Source: Methyloceanibacter stevinii (lineage in GTDB: Bacteria > Pseudomonadota > Alphaproteobacteria > Rhizobiales > Methyloligellaceae). From it: 64,000 nt of DNA. Positions 54,608 through 64,000 of this stretch are shown piece after piece. Position 1 is the first letter of the stretch. Each line of letters starts with the position of its first letter. The stretch spans positions 434,001 through 498,000 of the forward strand of contig NZ_LPWE01000013.1 in NCBI RefSeq assembly GCF_001723355.1, read 5' to 3'. The translations under genes were made by a program, and so were the position numbers. The notes beneath the pieces were generated by a model. That model worked only from the letters and a program-made list of their open reading frames with translations. It was not told where the DNA came from and made no database searches.

Positions 54608-56860
54608 ATGGGAAAACGCGCGACGCCCCCCGAGCAGGGGCCTATTGAGCCGATCAATCTGAAAGAGGCGCTGGAAGAGCGCTATCTCGCCTACGCGCTG
54701 TCCACGATTACCCACCGGGCGCTCCCGGACGTGCGCGACGGGCTGAAGCCGGTCCACCGGCGGCTGCTCTACGCCATGCAGCAATTGCGCCTGCAGCCGC
54801 AGGGCGAGTTCCGCAAATGCGCGAAGATCGTCGGCGACACGATGGGCAACTTCCATCCCCACGGCAATCAGGCGATCTACGACGCGCTGGCGCGGCTGGC
54901 GCAGGATTTCGCCGTGCGTTATCCGCTGATCGACGGGCAGGGGAACTTCGGCAATATAGACGGGGATAACCCCGCCGCCGACCGCTACACCGAAGCGCGG
55001 CTGACGGACATTGCCGCCCGGCTTCTGGAAGGCATCGACGAGGACACGGTCGACTTCCGCCCGAACTACGACGGGCGCGAAATGGAGCCATCCGTGCTGC
55101 CGGCGAACTTCCCGAACCTGCTCGCCAACGGTGCGTCCGGCATCGCCGTCGGCATGGCGACGAATATCCCGCCCCACAATGTGGGCGAGCTGTGCGACGC
55201 CGCGCTCCATCTCATCAAGTTCCCGAATGCCACGGCCGACAAGCTTGTCTCGTTTGTGCCGGGGCCGGATTTGCCCACGGGCGGCATCATTGTCGAGCCG
55301 CGCGAGCAGATCCTCGAAGCGTACAAGACGGGGCGGGGATCTTTCCGCTTGCGCGCACGCTGGGAGAAGGAAGACGCGGGCCGCGGCACCTACCAGGTCG
55401 TCGTCACAGAGATTCCCTACCAGGTTCCGAAGGCCCGGCTCGTGGCGCGCATTGCCGAACTGCTTCAGGCCAAGAAGTTGCCGCTTCTGGCCGATGTACG
55501 CGACGAGTCGGCCGAGGACGTGCGGCTGGTGCTGGAGCCGAAGAGCCGCAGCGTCGATCCCTCACTTCTGATGGAGTCGCTGTTCAAGCTGACCGAGCTC
55601 GAGACCCGCGTCTCGCTCAACATGAACGTGCTGAGCGAGGGCAAGATCCCGAACGTGCTCGGTCTGCGCCAGGTTCTGCTGGAATGGCTCGATCACCGGC
55701 AGGAAGTATTGGTCCGGCGCTCCAACTTCCGGCTGTCGAAGATCGACCACCGGCTGGAGGTGCTTGAAGGCTACCTGATCGTCTATCTGAACCTCGATCG
55801 GGTCATCCAGATCGTGCGCGAAGAGGACGAGCCAAAACCCGTCCTGATGAAGGAGTTCAAGCTCACCGACGTTCAGGCCGAGGCCATCCTCAATATGCGG
55901 CTCCGCGCCTTGCGGAGACTGGAGGAGATGGAGATCCGGCGCGAACACGACGATCTCACCAAGGAGCGGAAAGAGCTGAAGGCGCTCCTCAAATCCGAAG
56001 ACCAGCAGTGGAAGCGGATCGGCGACGAGATCAAGGAGATCAAAGACGCCTTCGGGCCGAAGACCGGGCTCGGACGCCGTCGCACCACCTTCGACGAAGC
56101 GCCCGAAGACGTCGCCGACGTTCTTGCCGAAGCGATGATCGAGAAGGAGCCTGTCACCGTCGTCTTGTCGGATAAAGGATGGATACGGACGATTAAGGGG
56201 CACAATACCGACACCTCGAAACTGTCGTTCAAGGATGGCGACAGGTTGCGGCAGCTCCTGCACGCCCAGACGACGGACACGCTGTTGCTGTTCGCCACAA
56301 ACGGCCGCTTCTATTCGCTCAGCGCCGACAAGCTGCCGGGCGGGCGCGGACACGGCGAGCCCTTCCGGCTGATGATCGACATCGAGGACGCAGGCGACTG
56401 CGTCGAGCTGATCGTGCACGAGGCGGGCCGGAAGCTGATGGTCGCCTCCACGGCCGGATACGGTTTCGTGGTTGCCGAGGACGATGTGATCGCCATGACC
56501 CGCAAGGGCAAGCAGGTGCTGAATGTGAAGGGGGACGACGAGGCCGCCGTCTTGGCGCCGGTCTCGGGCGACAGCGTTGCCGTCATCGGTGACAACAGAA
56601 AGCTGCTGCTGTTTCCCCTTTCGGAACTGCCTGAGATGCCGCGGGGCAAGGGCGTGCGATTGCAGCGCTATCGCGACGGCGGGCTGGCGGACGCCAAGAC
56701 CTTCTCGAAGAAGGAAGGGCTCGTCTATATCGACGCGGCGGGCCGGAGCTTCACCCTGTCGTCGGCGGATTTGCGCGATTGGTGGGGTGCTCGCGCCGCA
56801 GCGGGCCGGCTGCCGCCGCGCGGTTTCCCCAAGTCGGGCAAGTTCGGCGAAAAGTTCTAG
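54608..56860 (+). CDS. parC: DNA topoisomerase IV subunit A
   Basis: ParC cuts and rejoins DNA in topoisomerase IV to unlink daughter chromosomes. The 750-residue protein has [40 protein letters not shown] (quinolone-resistance region), the catalytic Tyr in [20 protein letters not shown], the tower and coiled-coil domain ([20 protein letters not shown]) and a C-terminal beta-pinwheel ([32 protein letters not shown]). The quinolone-region residues are Asn-Gln where E. coli has Asp-Ser. The length is normal and the frame intact. It is convergent with bpt. Confidence 0.95.
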   Translation: MGKRATPPEQGPIEPINLKEALEERYLAYALSTITHRALPDVRDGLKPVHRRLLYAMQQLRLQPQGEFRKCAKIVGDTMGNFHPHGNQAIYDALARLAQDFAVRYPLIDGQGNFGNIDGDNPAADRYTEARLTDIAARLLEGIDEDTVDFRPNYDGREMEPSVLPANFPNLLANGASGIAVGMATNIPPHNVGELCDAALHLIKFPNATADKLVSFVPGPDLPTGGIIVEPREQILEAYKTGRGSFRLRARWEKEDAGRGTYQVVVTEIPYQVPKARLVARIAELLQAKKLPLLADVRDESAEDVRLVLEPKSRSVDPSLLMESLFKLTELETRVSLNMNVLSEGKIPNVLGLRQVLLEWLDHRQEVLVRRSNFRLSKIDHRLEVLEGYLIVYLNLDRVIQIVREEDEPKPVLMKEFKLTDVQAEAILNMRLRALRRLEEMEIRREHDDLTKERKELKALLKSEDQQWKRIGDEIKEIKDAFGPKTGLGRRRTTFDEAPEDVADVLAEAMIEKEPVTVVLSDKGWIRTIKGHNTDTSKLSFKDGDRLRQLLHAQTTDTLLLFATNGRFYSLSADKLPGGRGHGEPFRLMIDIEDAGDCVELIVHEAGRKLMVASTAGYGFVVAEDDVIAMTRKGKQVLNVKGDDEAAVLAPVSGDSVAVIGDNRKLLLFPLSELPEMPRGKGVRLQRYRDGGLADAKTFSKKEGLVYIDAAGRSFTLSSADLRDWWGARAAAGRLPPRGFPKSGKFGEKF

Positions 56861-57612
56861 CGCTTTAGGGCGTCCGTGGCCGAGCCCCGCACCCATCCCC
56901 TGGACGTCAGCCGTTCCTGAGGCTGGAAGCGCTCCTTGTAGCGCATCTTCCGGGATCCCTCGATCCAGTAACCGAGATAGACATACGGGTAGCCGACCGT
57001 GCGGGCGTACTCCACATGCTCGAGGATCATGTACGTGCCGAGGCTGCGCTGGGCGAAAGCCGGATCGAAGAAGCTGTAGACCATCGAGATCCCGTCGCTC
57101 AGCCGGTCGCAGAGCGCGGCCGCGATCAGCGGGGCTTCGCCGGTGATCGGGTCCGGCTTCTGCCGGTACTCGGTGATGAAGGTCTCCACCACGCTGTCCT
57201 CGACCATGAGCGAGAAGTCGAGGACGCTCATTTCGGCCATGCCGCCGTCCCCGTGCCGTGCCTCGATATAGTCGCGGAAGAGGGCGTATTGCTCTGAGCT
57301 GGGCGTCGCAGCCTGGCGCGTCACAACGAGATCGGCGTTGGCGCGCGCGATCCGCTTGAGCGACCGCTTCGGCTCGAATTCGTTCACCAGCAGGCGCACG
57401 GGAACGCAGGCCGAGCAGGAGTCGCAATAGGGCATGTAGGCGATGTTCTGGCTGCGCCGGAAACCGCCCTTGAGCAGATTGTCGATGAGAAAGCCGGGCT
57501 TGTCGCGCGTCAGGTGCGTGAAGAGTTTCCGCTCCATCCGGCCCGCCAGGTACGGGCAGGGCTGGGGGGCGGTGATGTAGAACTCCGGAAAATTGTTCTT
57601 GTGTTCTGTCAC
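56857..57612 (-). CDS. bpt: Aspartate/glutamate leucyltransferase
   Basis: Bpt adds leucine from tRNA to N-terminal Asp or Glu, feeding proteins to the N-end-rule pathway through ClpS/ClpAP. The 251-residue protein has the N-terminal [20 protein letters not shown], the Cys-rich [40 protein letters not shown] and [20 protein letters not shown] followed by [12 protein letters not shown]. This subset (Bpt, ATE1-like) is typical of alphaproteobacteria. It shares a 4-bp stop overlap with parC. Confidence 0.93.
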   Translation of the reverse strand: MTEHKNNFPEFYITAPQPCPYLAGRMERKLFTHLTRDKPGFLIDNLLKGGFRRSQNIAYMPYCDSCSACVPVRLLVNEFEPKRSLKRIARANADLVVTRQAATPSSEQYALFRDYIEARHGDGGMAEMSVLDFSLMVEDSVVETFITEYRQKPDPITGEAPLIAAALCDRLSDGISMVYSFFDPAFAQRSLGTYMILEHVEYARTVGYPYVYLGYWIEGSRKMRYKERFQPQERLTSRGWVRGSATDALKR

Positions 57613-57655
57613 GGGTACCAGACCGGAAGCGAATCCACGTCAATCCTCCGACAGC

Positions 57656-58225
57656 TTATGCGAGGATCGGCGGCGGGCGCAATCGGCGCCGCGCCCGCTC
57701 CGCACAGGGTTTGGATAACCCGCGGAGGGTCTCAGACGACCCCGGCCGGTTGATCACCACGACCCCGGCCAGGATGTCGTGCAGGCAGCGCTTCCAGGAA
57801 TCGAAGAAGCACCACAGCAGGATCGGGAAGAACAGCGTCAGCGAGAACCAGAACAGGAGCGCGTGGAACGCGGCGATCAGCGGTGTCACCTTGCCGCCAT
57901 ACCACATGGGCACCGCGAGCCCCATCATGCGCTGACCCGGCGTGGACGACTTCGGGCCGCCGATCGTGAAGGCGTTGTAGGCAAGGCCCACGAACGGAAA
58001 GATGAGCCCGAACAGGAGCCAGCCCAGCCCTAATGTCAGAACGCCGAGCACGGCCACGACCACGAATGCGATAACCGTGAGGATGGCGATCATGACGGCG
58101 TCGATGAGGAACGCGACACAACGCTTACGGATGACGGCGCTGAAGAGCTGCGGTTCCGTCACCGGGTTGTAGACATTCATTTGCGCGGGGAAGGTCGCGG
58201 TGCTGGGTGTCATAGGGTCCGGCAT
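57656..58225 (-). CDS. RDD-family membrane protein
   Basis: This is a 189-residue inner-membrane protein. The ATG at 58225 was chosen because GGAGACCCA is upstream. The RDD domain opens with IRKRCVAFLIDAVMIAILTV (the Arg-Asp pattern). Two more membrane spans follow (VLGVLTLGLGWLLFGLIFPF, FHALLFWFSLTLFFPILLWC), the conserved SSTPGQRMMGLAVPM, and WCFFDSWKRCLHDILAGVVV. The function is unknown; transport is often suggested. The basic C-terminus (CAERARRRLRPPP) is cytoplasmic. Confidence 0.88.
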   Translation of the reverse strand: MPDPMTPSTATFPAQMNVYNPVTEPQLFSAVIRKRCVAFLIDAVMIAILTVIAFVVVAVLGVLTLGLGWLLFGLIFPFVGLAYNAFTIGGPKSSTPGQRMMGLAVPMWYGGKVTPLIAAFHALLFWFSLTLFFPILLWCFFDSWKRCLHDILAGVVVINRPGSSETLRGLSKPCAERARRRLRPPPILA

Positions 58226-58393
58226 TGGGTCTCCAAATTGATGCATAGCTAGTGCTCATATGGGAATTGCGCCCCATTTCCGCAACGTAAGCCCCTGTCC
58301 GCGGGGGCCTCGGTTGCCGTCCGTCAGGTGACGTCCTAGGCTCCACGCAACACAGATTCGTCTCTGATGCCCGAAGATTGGAGGGAGGCACGC

Positions 58394-59032
58394 ATGCGGA
58401 GAACGGTTTTTGCAGTCGCGGTTGCGGGTCTTCTCGCAAGCGCCGGTCAAGGCCTGGCATGCGAAGGCGGCGACGTCATTTTCGAAGACACGTTCCAGGA
58501 TAACGGAGGCGGCTGGTCGCAGAAGAAGACGGTCGCGATCGGTGACGGCGCGCTGACATTCACGCTGCCGGCCGACGACATGCAGTCCAATCTCAACGTC
58601 ATGTTTTCCGTCGAGGACGCCGATGTCTGCGTCGAAGCCGTTTGGCCGCACGGCGTCGGAAACGGCGAGAACAACGGCCGCATCCTCGGGGCAGGGCTGT
58701 TGTTCTGGGGCGAGAACAACCGGACCTATTATCAGTTCGGCATTCTCAGCAATGGCCGCTATTGGATCGCGCGCAAGCAAGACGGCGCATGGGTCGGCAC
58801 GATCGCGGCGAATATCGACAGTCCCGCTATCAAGACGGCGCCCGGCGCGGCCAACACCTTGCGCGTCGATGCCAAAGGCAGCCAGCTCGCCTTCTTCATC
58901 AACGGCACGAAGGTGCGCGAGCTCAGGGGCCAGGCCCCCAAGGGGAGTTGGCGCTTCGGCGTATCAGGCGACAATTTCGACAAGTCGAACGAAGCGACCG
59001 TGCTCTTCACGAACATGAAGGTCACGGACTAA
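58394..59032 (+). CDS. Secreted jelly-roll (concanavalin-like) hypothetical protein
   Basis: This is a 212-residue exported protein; the ATG at 58394 follows GGAGGCACGC. The signal peptide is residues 1-22 (AVAVAGLLASAGQGLACEGG). The rest looks like a single laminin-G or concanavalin-like beta-sandwich: FEDTFQDNGGGWSQKKTVAI, GAGLLFWGENNRTYYQFGIL, NTLRVDAKGSQLAFFINGTK and WRFGVSGDNFDKSNEATVLF. Relatives are described only as hypothetical. The ligand is unknown; glycan or polymer binding is inferred from the fold. Confidence 0.82.
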   Translation: MRRTVFAVAVAGLLASAGQGLACEGGDVIFEDTFQDNGGGWSQKKTVAIGDGALTFTLPADDMQSNLNVMFSVEDADVCVEAVWPHGVGNGENNGRILGAGLLFWGENNRTYYQFGILSNGRYWIARKQDGAWVGTIAANIDSPAIKTAPGAANTLRVDAKGSQLAFFINGTKVRELRGQAPKGSWRFGVSGDNFDKSNEATVLFTNMKVTD

Positions 59033-59047
59033 GGACTCGTTCCGCCG

Positions 59048-60250
<1,203 letters not shown>

Positions 60251-60263
60251 CTAAGTCCAGCGC

Positions 60264-61636
60264 CTACTGGCAAATTCTCACATAGCGCCGCTTGCGCATA
60301 TCGAGATGGAAGTGATCGCGGTGCGCGGCGTTCGCTTCGGGACCGAGAACCGTCCAGAAGACCTTGCACGCATCCCCATGGATCGTCCGTAAGAAGCTCT
60401 TCGCCTCATCGCGGCTGAGATTGCCTCCGGGACTGGCCCCTCGGGCTCCTCGTCTTCGAGATCGGGCAATTCAGCAGGCGCGGCGAACACCGGCTTGAAG
60501 AACGGGTGCGTCGCCATTTCCCCGAACTCGTCCGCCTCCTTGGTGAACTCCTTGTACTCGATATCCTCGTTCAGGACGCTGATGCCAGGCGTGCGGCTTC
60601 GCGGCGGCAAGGTGGAGTGATCGCGCAGCGGGTTCGGCCAAGGGGCTTGCGCCAGCTGCGGGCGGGTGGGCCGATAGCCGTAGGGCCAATTCCCGAGCAC
60701 GGGGATCGTCTGACCCGACGCCATCACGAACGCCTTGATGTCCAGGGCGTTCGCCTTCGCATGTTCGCTGAGCTTGGTGTCGGGCCGCCCATACTGGTTC
60801 CGGCACATGTACGACGCCGCGTTCTTGATCTTCACGACGCTGCTTCCCAGCGCTTCGGCGGTCGGCTGTACGGAAGTCGCGAACCAATTGTGGAGCGTCG
60901 CGGCAACGGTGCAGTTGACGGTCGCCGGGGGCGACACGGCGATCTTCGGATGGTCGCCGATCGATTTCAGTTTGATTGGCGCCAACGACCCGCAAGCGCC
61001 TCTGCGGATCGGATCCAGATGCTCATACTCCAAGTCGAGCCCGTCCAGCAGCTTGACGCATTGATCGAGCGCCGCTGCGACCTTGGGATCCACCGCGGCG
61101 TCCGGATCCTCACCGGTGCGCACCGGATTGCGAGGAGGTTGCGGCGCCGGTTCGCCTGCAGTCTCCGACGCTGAAGCCTCTGCGGAGTCCTCGGGTGCTT
61201 CGGCAGTTTCCTCGGGGGCTTCAGCTGTTTCTTCTGCGCTTTCGACCTCCTCGGCATCTTCTGTCGGGGGCGCTTGCGTCGCCGCGGTGTCGGTTTCCGC
61301 CGGAGCAGCGGGAACCTCTGCTGGAGCGGTGGGAACGTCTGCTGCCTCGACCGGAGTCTCTTCGGGCGCGGCCTCGGCTTCAGCCGAAGGGACGGGGGGG
61401 GCCGGCTTCCGTAAGGGCAGACCCGGTTGCACCGGAGCGGACCGCTGTGGCGCGGCGCGGCGTTTGGGGCGGAGGTCCGGAACCGACAGGCCAAGGGTCT
61501 GGAAGGGGTTGAGGGGCCGTGCGATGACCGGCTCCGCGATCGCGACGGCAACGTATAGGCCCGCCAGGAGCGGCGCCCACAGGATCGTTCCCCGGCGACG
61601 CGCACGCCGCCACCCCCGGTCCCTCCGTCCCGTCAT
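60264..61636 (-). CDS. Extensin-family secreted protein (frameshifted here)
   Basis: This is an envelope protein of the extensin-like family of Hyphomicrobiales. A short cytoplasmic arginine-rich tail precedes a membrane segment (ILWAPLLAGLYVAVAIAE). A long low-complexity Ala/Glu/Pro/Thr linker (residues about 65-195) follows. The C-terminal domain begins VDPKVAAALDQCVKLLDGLD and has GACGSLAPIKLKSI, ASYMCRNQYGRPDTKLSEHA and KANALDIKAFVMASGQTIPV, which resembles a peptidase-like domain. One lost base near 60432 hides the real end: NLSRDEAKSFLRTIHGDACK, VFWTVLGPEANAAHRDHFHL and DMRKRRYVRICQ with a conserved HxDHxHxD-type motif. The corrected length is about 457. Confidence 0.88.
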
Positions 61637-61755
61637 AGCGGTCCTCGTCCGAAGTTGCCGCATGCGGATGGCTTGTGGTTTGCGTCTTGGAATGCTAGCT
61701 GCGCCGGACGAGCCAACCCCGCATCTTTTGCAGTCATTCTTGAGGGCTTACGCGT

Positions 61756-62832
61756 TTGTCCGAACCGCTTGGGATCACTTTCGAGGAACACGACCGCGCC
61801 GGCGTCGTGACGCTCGACCGGCCCGCAAGGCTTAACGCGCTGACGCGCGAAATGTTCGAGGCCTTGAGCGCCAACTACCGGCGCTGGGAGCCCGCTGCGC
61901 AGATTTACGGCGTGGTGATGGAGTCGACCCACCCCAAAGTCTTCTGCAGCGGCGGCGATCTGAAAGTCCTGAACCAACTCAACCATGACGGTGCCGTAGA
62001 CGAGATACGCGAATTCTACCGTTCTGCTTATACCCATGTCTGGGTCCTTGAGAAATTCATCCGGCCCAACGTCCCGCTGATCAACGGTCTCGCCTTTGGC
62101 GGCGGCATCGGAATTTCCCTGTTGGGGACACATTGCATCGCCGGCGAGGGCTACCGGTTCGCGATGCCGCAAGTCGGGATCGGATTTCTGCCCGACATCG
62201 GAGGAACCTACTTCCTCCCACGCCTCGACGGCTGGGTCGGTACGTATCTGGCTCTTACGGGAGCTGAGATCGGCCCTGCGGATGCACATCGTCTACGCCT
62301 CGTAACTCACTATATTCCATCGCCTTATTTCGATGTGATCAAGACCTCGCTGGCCGACAACCATCCCATCGACCGCCTTCTCGACGGGCTGCACCAAGAT
62401 CCCGGCGAAGGCGAGCTCGTGCGGCTGACCCCCGCCCTCAATCGCATCTTCTCGGCCTCCACGGTTGAAGAAATCCTGGAGCGGCTCGATGCGGAGCCGG
62501 AAGGGCCCTATGAGACCTGGGCCAAGGAGACGGCCGCCACGCTGCGCCAGAAGTCGCCCACCTCGCTCAAGATCGCACTTCAGCAGATGCTGCGCGGCAA
62601 GGCGTTGAGCCTGGCGGAAGCCCTCCAGCTCGAGTTCCGTCTTGCATCCCACCTTGTCACGACGCCGGACTTCAAGGAGGGCATCGACGCTAAGATCGCC
62701 GGCAAAGGGCGAGCCCCCAAATGGACGCCGGAGACGGTGGCCGACGTTGACGACTCCCGCATTGCAAGCCTGTTCGAAACACCAGTGGATGGTGAACTCG
62801 AACTTAACGAGCCAAAGCAGATTTTCCAATAA
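61756..62832 (+). CDS. 3-hydroxyisobutyryl-CoA hydrolase-like enzyme (enoyl-CoA hydratase/isomerase family)
   Basis: This is a crotonase-fold CoA enzyme of 358 residues in the HIBYL-CoA hydrolase subgroup, which acts in valine breakdown. Landmarks are GVVTLDRPARLNALTREMFE, STHPKVFCSGGDLKVLNQLN (acyl-CoA oxyanion loop), VPLINGLAFGGGIGISLLGT, the catalytic region RFAMPQVGIGFLPDIGGTYF and LPRLDGWVGTYLALTG. The C-terminal half (SPTSLKIALQQMLRGKALSL, FRLASHLVTTPDFKEGIDAK) is typical of ECH_2. The TTG start has GAGGG nine bases upstream. Confidence 0.9.
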   Translation: MSEPLGITFEEHDRAGVVTLDRPARLNALTREMFEALSANYRRWEPAAQIYGVVMESTHPKVFCSGGDLKVLNQLNHDGAVDEIREFYRSAYTHVWVLEKFIRPNVPLINGLAFGGGIGISLLGTHCIAGEGYRFAMPQVGIGFLPDIGGTYFLPRLDGWVGTYLALTGAEIGPADAHRLRLVTHYIPSPYFDVIKTSLADNHPIDRLLDGLHQDPGEGELVRLTPALNRIFSASTVEEILERLDAEPEGPYETWAKETAATLRQKSPTSLKIALQQMLRGKALSLAEALQLEFRLASHLVTTPDFKEGIDAKIAGKGRAPKWTPETVADVDDSRIASLFETPVDGELELNEPKQIFQ

Positions 62833-62872
62833 TTGTTGGAATCAAACGAGGTCGCGCAAACATCAACAAGAA

Positions 62873-62942
62873 TTAAGCTTAGAATTTTATCGACTCTTAA
62901 GCGTTCCAATTAAGCGCATCTTAGTCGGGAGGCTTTTATACT
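62873..62942 (+). promoter_or_regulatory. AT-rich promoter with repeated TTAAGC motif upstream of ldtR
   Basis: TTAAGC appears at 62873, 62897 and 62910; the last two copies extend to TTAAGCG. TATACT at 62937-62942 is a good -10 box. The block is strikingly AT-rich for this genome. The repeats may be binding sites for an autoregulating MarR-type protein, but this is inferred from position only. Confidence 0.4.
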
Positions 62943-62985
62943 CATCGCCAAGTTGGGGATAAACAACAACTAAATGGGGTTGGCG

Positions 62986-63495
62986 ATGAATGTAGCTCTG
63001 AAAATTGGAGCCGATGAAAGTGCTGTTGAGGAAAATGACCTCAAGTCTTCTTACATTGGCTCGTTGAAATTGATCGAGCAACTGCACCGGTTGCTTTTGG
63101 ATGTCATCAAGGATGAGTTCGAGCGTCTTGGCCGCACGGACGTCAATAGTATCCAGGCACTGCTACTTTACAATATCGGCGATGACGAAGTCACGGCCGG
63201 AGAATTGACGGGCCGCGGCTACTATCTCGGCTCGAATGTATCCTACAATCTCAAGAAGCTTGTTCAGGCCGGCTTCGTGAATCATCAGCGTTCGACCACT
63301 GATCGACGTTCGGTACGTGTGAGTCTGACTGAAAAAGGCCGTGAAGTATCCGACGTGGTCAACCGCTTGTTTGAGCGTCAACTCGGCTCGCTGGAGCAGG
63401 TCGGCGGCGTGGCACAAGACGATCTCGAGAGCCTGAACAAGTCGATGTTCCGCCTGCAGCGTTTTTGGTCCGACCAGATCCGCTATCAGCTCTAG
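62986..63495 (+). CDS. ldtR: LdtR-like MarR-family transcriptional regulator
   Basis: This is a 169-residue winged-helix regulator. It matches the LdtR type of Hyphomicrobiales, which in Liberibacter and Sinorhizobium is linked to cell-wall remodelling (L,D-transpeptidase) and osmotic tolerance. The core has YIGSLKLIEQLHRLLLDVIK, TDVNSIQALLLYNIGDDEVT, the recognition helix LTGRGYYLGSNVSYNLKKLV and the wing QRSTTDRRSVRVSLTEKGRE. The ATG at 62986 was preferred over the ATG four codons upstream because GGGG lies seven bases ahead. A GC-rich terminator follows at 63527. The call rests on overall similarity. Confidence 0.88.
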   Translation: MNVALKIGADESAVEENDLKSSYIGSLKLIEQLHRLLLDVIKDEFERLGRTDVNSIQALLLYNIGDDEVTAGELTGRGYYLGSNVSYNLKKLVQAGFVNHQRSTTDRRSVRVSLTEKGREVSDVVNRLFERQLGSLEQVGGVAQDDLESLNKSMFRLQRFWSDQIRYQL

Positions 63496-63526
63496 AAAAT
63501 TCGCCCTGGAAAAGAGTGTGGCTGGC

Positions 63527-63548
63527 CCGGGAGCCTGACGGCTCCCGG
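63527..63548 (+). terminator. Terminator-like hairpin after ldtR
   Basis: CCGGGAGCC (63527-63535) pairs perfectly with GGCTCCCGG (63540-63548), with a TGAC loop. Only a weak T-run (TGTTTG) follows about eight bases later. Confidence 0.7.
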
Positions 63549-63809
63549 CGGGCCTGTTTGGCCTTGCCATATGCCTTCGCGGCGCAGCACTCAAATTCGC
63601 CTGATTTTTCCGTCATCTTACCCAAATGACACGTGGGCCGTGCTTCGGCGCGGCAGTGAGGGACAATCGAGTCCAAGGGGCTGCAGATAGATCCGGCGGA
63701 CCGGAGCAGGGCTCACCTTGCGCTGGTTAATGGTTTGTAAGGTTTCAGCCGGATTCAATGGCGCCCGAAACGGGTAGAGCTACGGCAGCATTCAGCTATA
63801 CTAAAGCGA

Positions 63810-64000
63810 ATGGAGTTGCCGCAGCTGACGGGAGCGGCGCATGCCCAAATTGAATGTGGTTTTAAGTACGGGTCACGCCTGACGATCGGTGGACTCGCGG
63901 TGACGCTGCTGTGCGTCAGCGCGCAGCCTCTGAGCGCCGGTCCATTCAACATGTTCAAGTCCCGGGACACCCAGACCGAAGCGGCGACGCAAGGGAGCGC
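63810..64000 (+). CDS. N-terminus of a secreted protein (cut by window end)
   Basis: An open frame from the ATG at 63810 runs off the window with at least 63 codons. It has a late, signal-like hydrophobic segment (LTIGGLAVTLLCVSAQPLSA) followed by GPFNMFKSRDTQTEAATQGS. Its position just after the LdtR-like regulator is where an L,D-transpeptidase gene lies in related bacteria, so this may be the start of one, but no catalytic sequence is in view. The start codon and coding status are provisional; no strong ribosome site is seen. Confidence 0.45.
   Translation, partial: MELPQLTGAAHAQIECGFKYGSRLTIGGLAVTLLCVSAQPLSAGPFNMFKSRDTQTEAATQGS

Noticed and set aside
55562-57643. A 693-codon open frame opposite parC joining part of bpt
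   Set aside because: It is a shadow frame; parC and bpt are both well-supported genes on their own frames.
63755-63970. A minus-strand open frame at the window end
   Set aside because: It opposes the frame with a signal-like segment starting at 63810 and has no export or domain features of its own.

Overview
The window is 64 kb of GC-rich chromosome from an alphaproteobacterium, most likely of the order Hyphomicrobiales (Rhizobiales). The evidence is the glmS / DUF502 / recG / sdhE / mfd neighbourhood, a single bifunctional Rsh enzyme beside rpoZ, a pdxJ-acpS-lepB-rnc-era-recO block, an IalB-type secreted protein, a DUF3775 protein, and an LdtR-like MarR regulator. A genus cannot be fixed from sequence alone; a methylotroph or Hyphomicrobium-like lineage is only a guess. 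There are no rRNA genes, insertion sequences, phage genes or CRISPR arrays. One tRNA gene is present.

Layout. 1-3.1 kb: the end of glmS, a secreted repeat protein and a DUF502 membrane protein. 3.1-7.9 kb (minus strand): two DUF1254/DUF1214 secreted proteins and four small secreted proteins, facing a divergent AraC-type regulator. 9-15 kb: recG, sdhE and mfd, then an accessory gene of the DUF5677 type. 16-23.3 kb: an AMP-forming ligase, a peptide-type solute-binding protein, IalB, hspQ, an HtrB-type acyltransferase and a UbiH-type monooxygenase. 23.3-31 kb: an OprO/OprP-type porin with two terminators and a possible Pho box, a TerC protein, a pentapeptide-repeat protein, a lipase-like hydrolase and a SorA/SorB-like sulfite dehydrogenase pair. 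31-40.5 kb: small secreted and stress proteins, a macro-domain protein, tRNA-Ser, a YihY protein, a BON-like repeat protein, a hydrolase and a large lytic transglycosylase. 40.9-60 kb: housekeeping genes (dapA, smpB, a family-5 uracil-DNA glycosylase, folK, rpoZ, rsh, pdxJ, acpS, lepB, rnc, era, recO, parC, bpt, hemB). 60-64 kb: an extensin-like protein, a hydroxyisobutyryl-CoA hydrolase-like enzyme, the ldtR-like regulator and the start of a secreted protein.

Two features stand out. First, an accessory gene with a PD-(D/E)XK nuclease-like signature sits between recO and parC and is bracketed by a perfect 29-bp direct repeat made from the 3' end of recO. This looks like a one-gene insertion that restored the recO end. 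A second lower-GC accessory gene lies directly after mfd. Second, sixteen protein genes and the tRNA carry what look like base losses, always leaving a well-conserved reading frame downstream. This pattern is best explained by systematic base undercalling in the assembly, so these genes should be read as probably intact. It is concentrated in the first 40 kb; the block from 40.9 to 60 kb is nearly clean.
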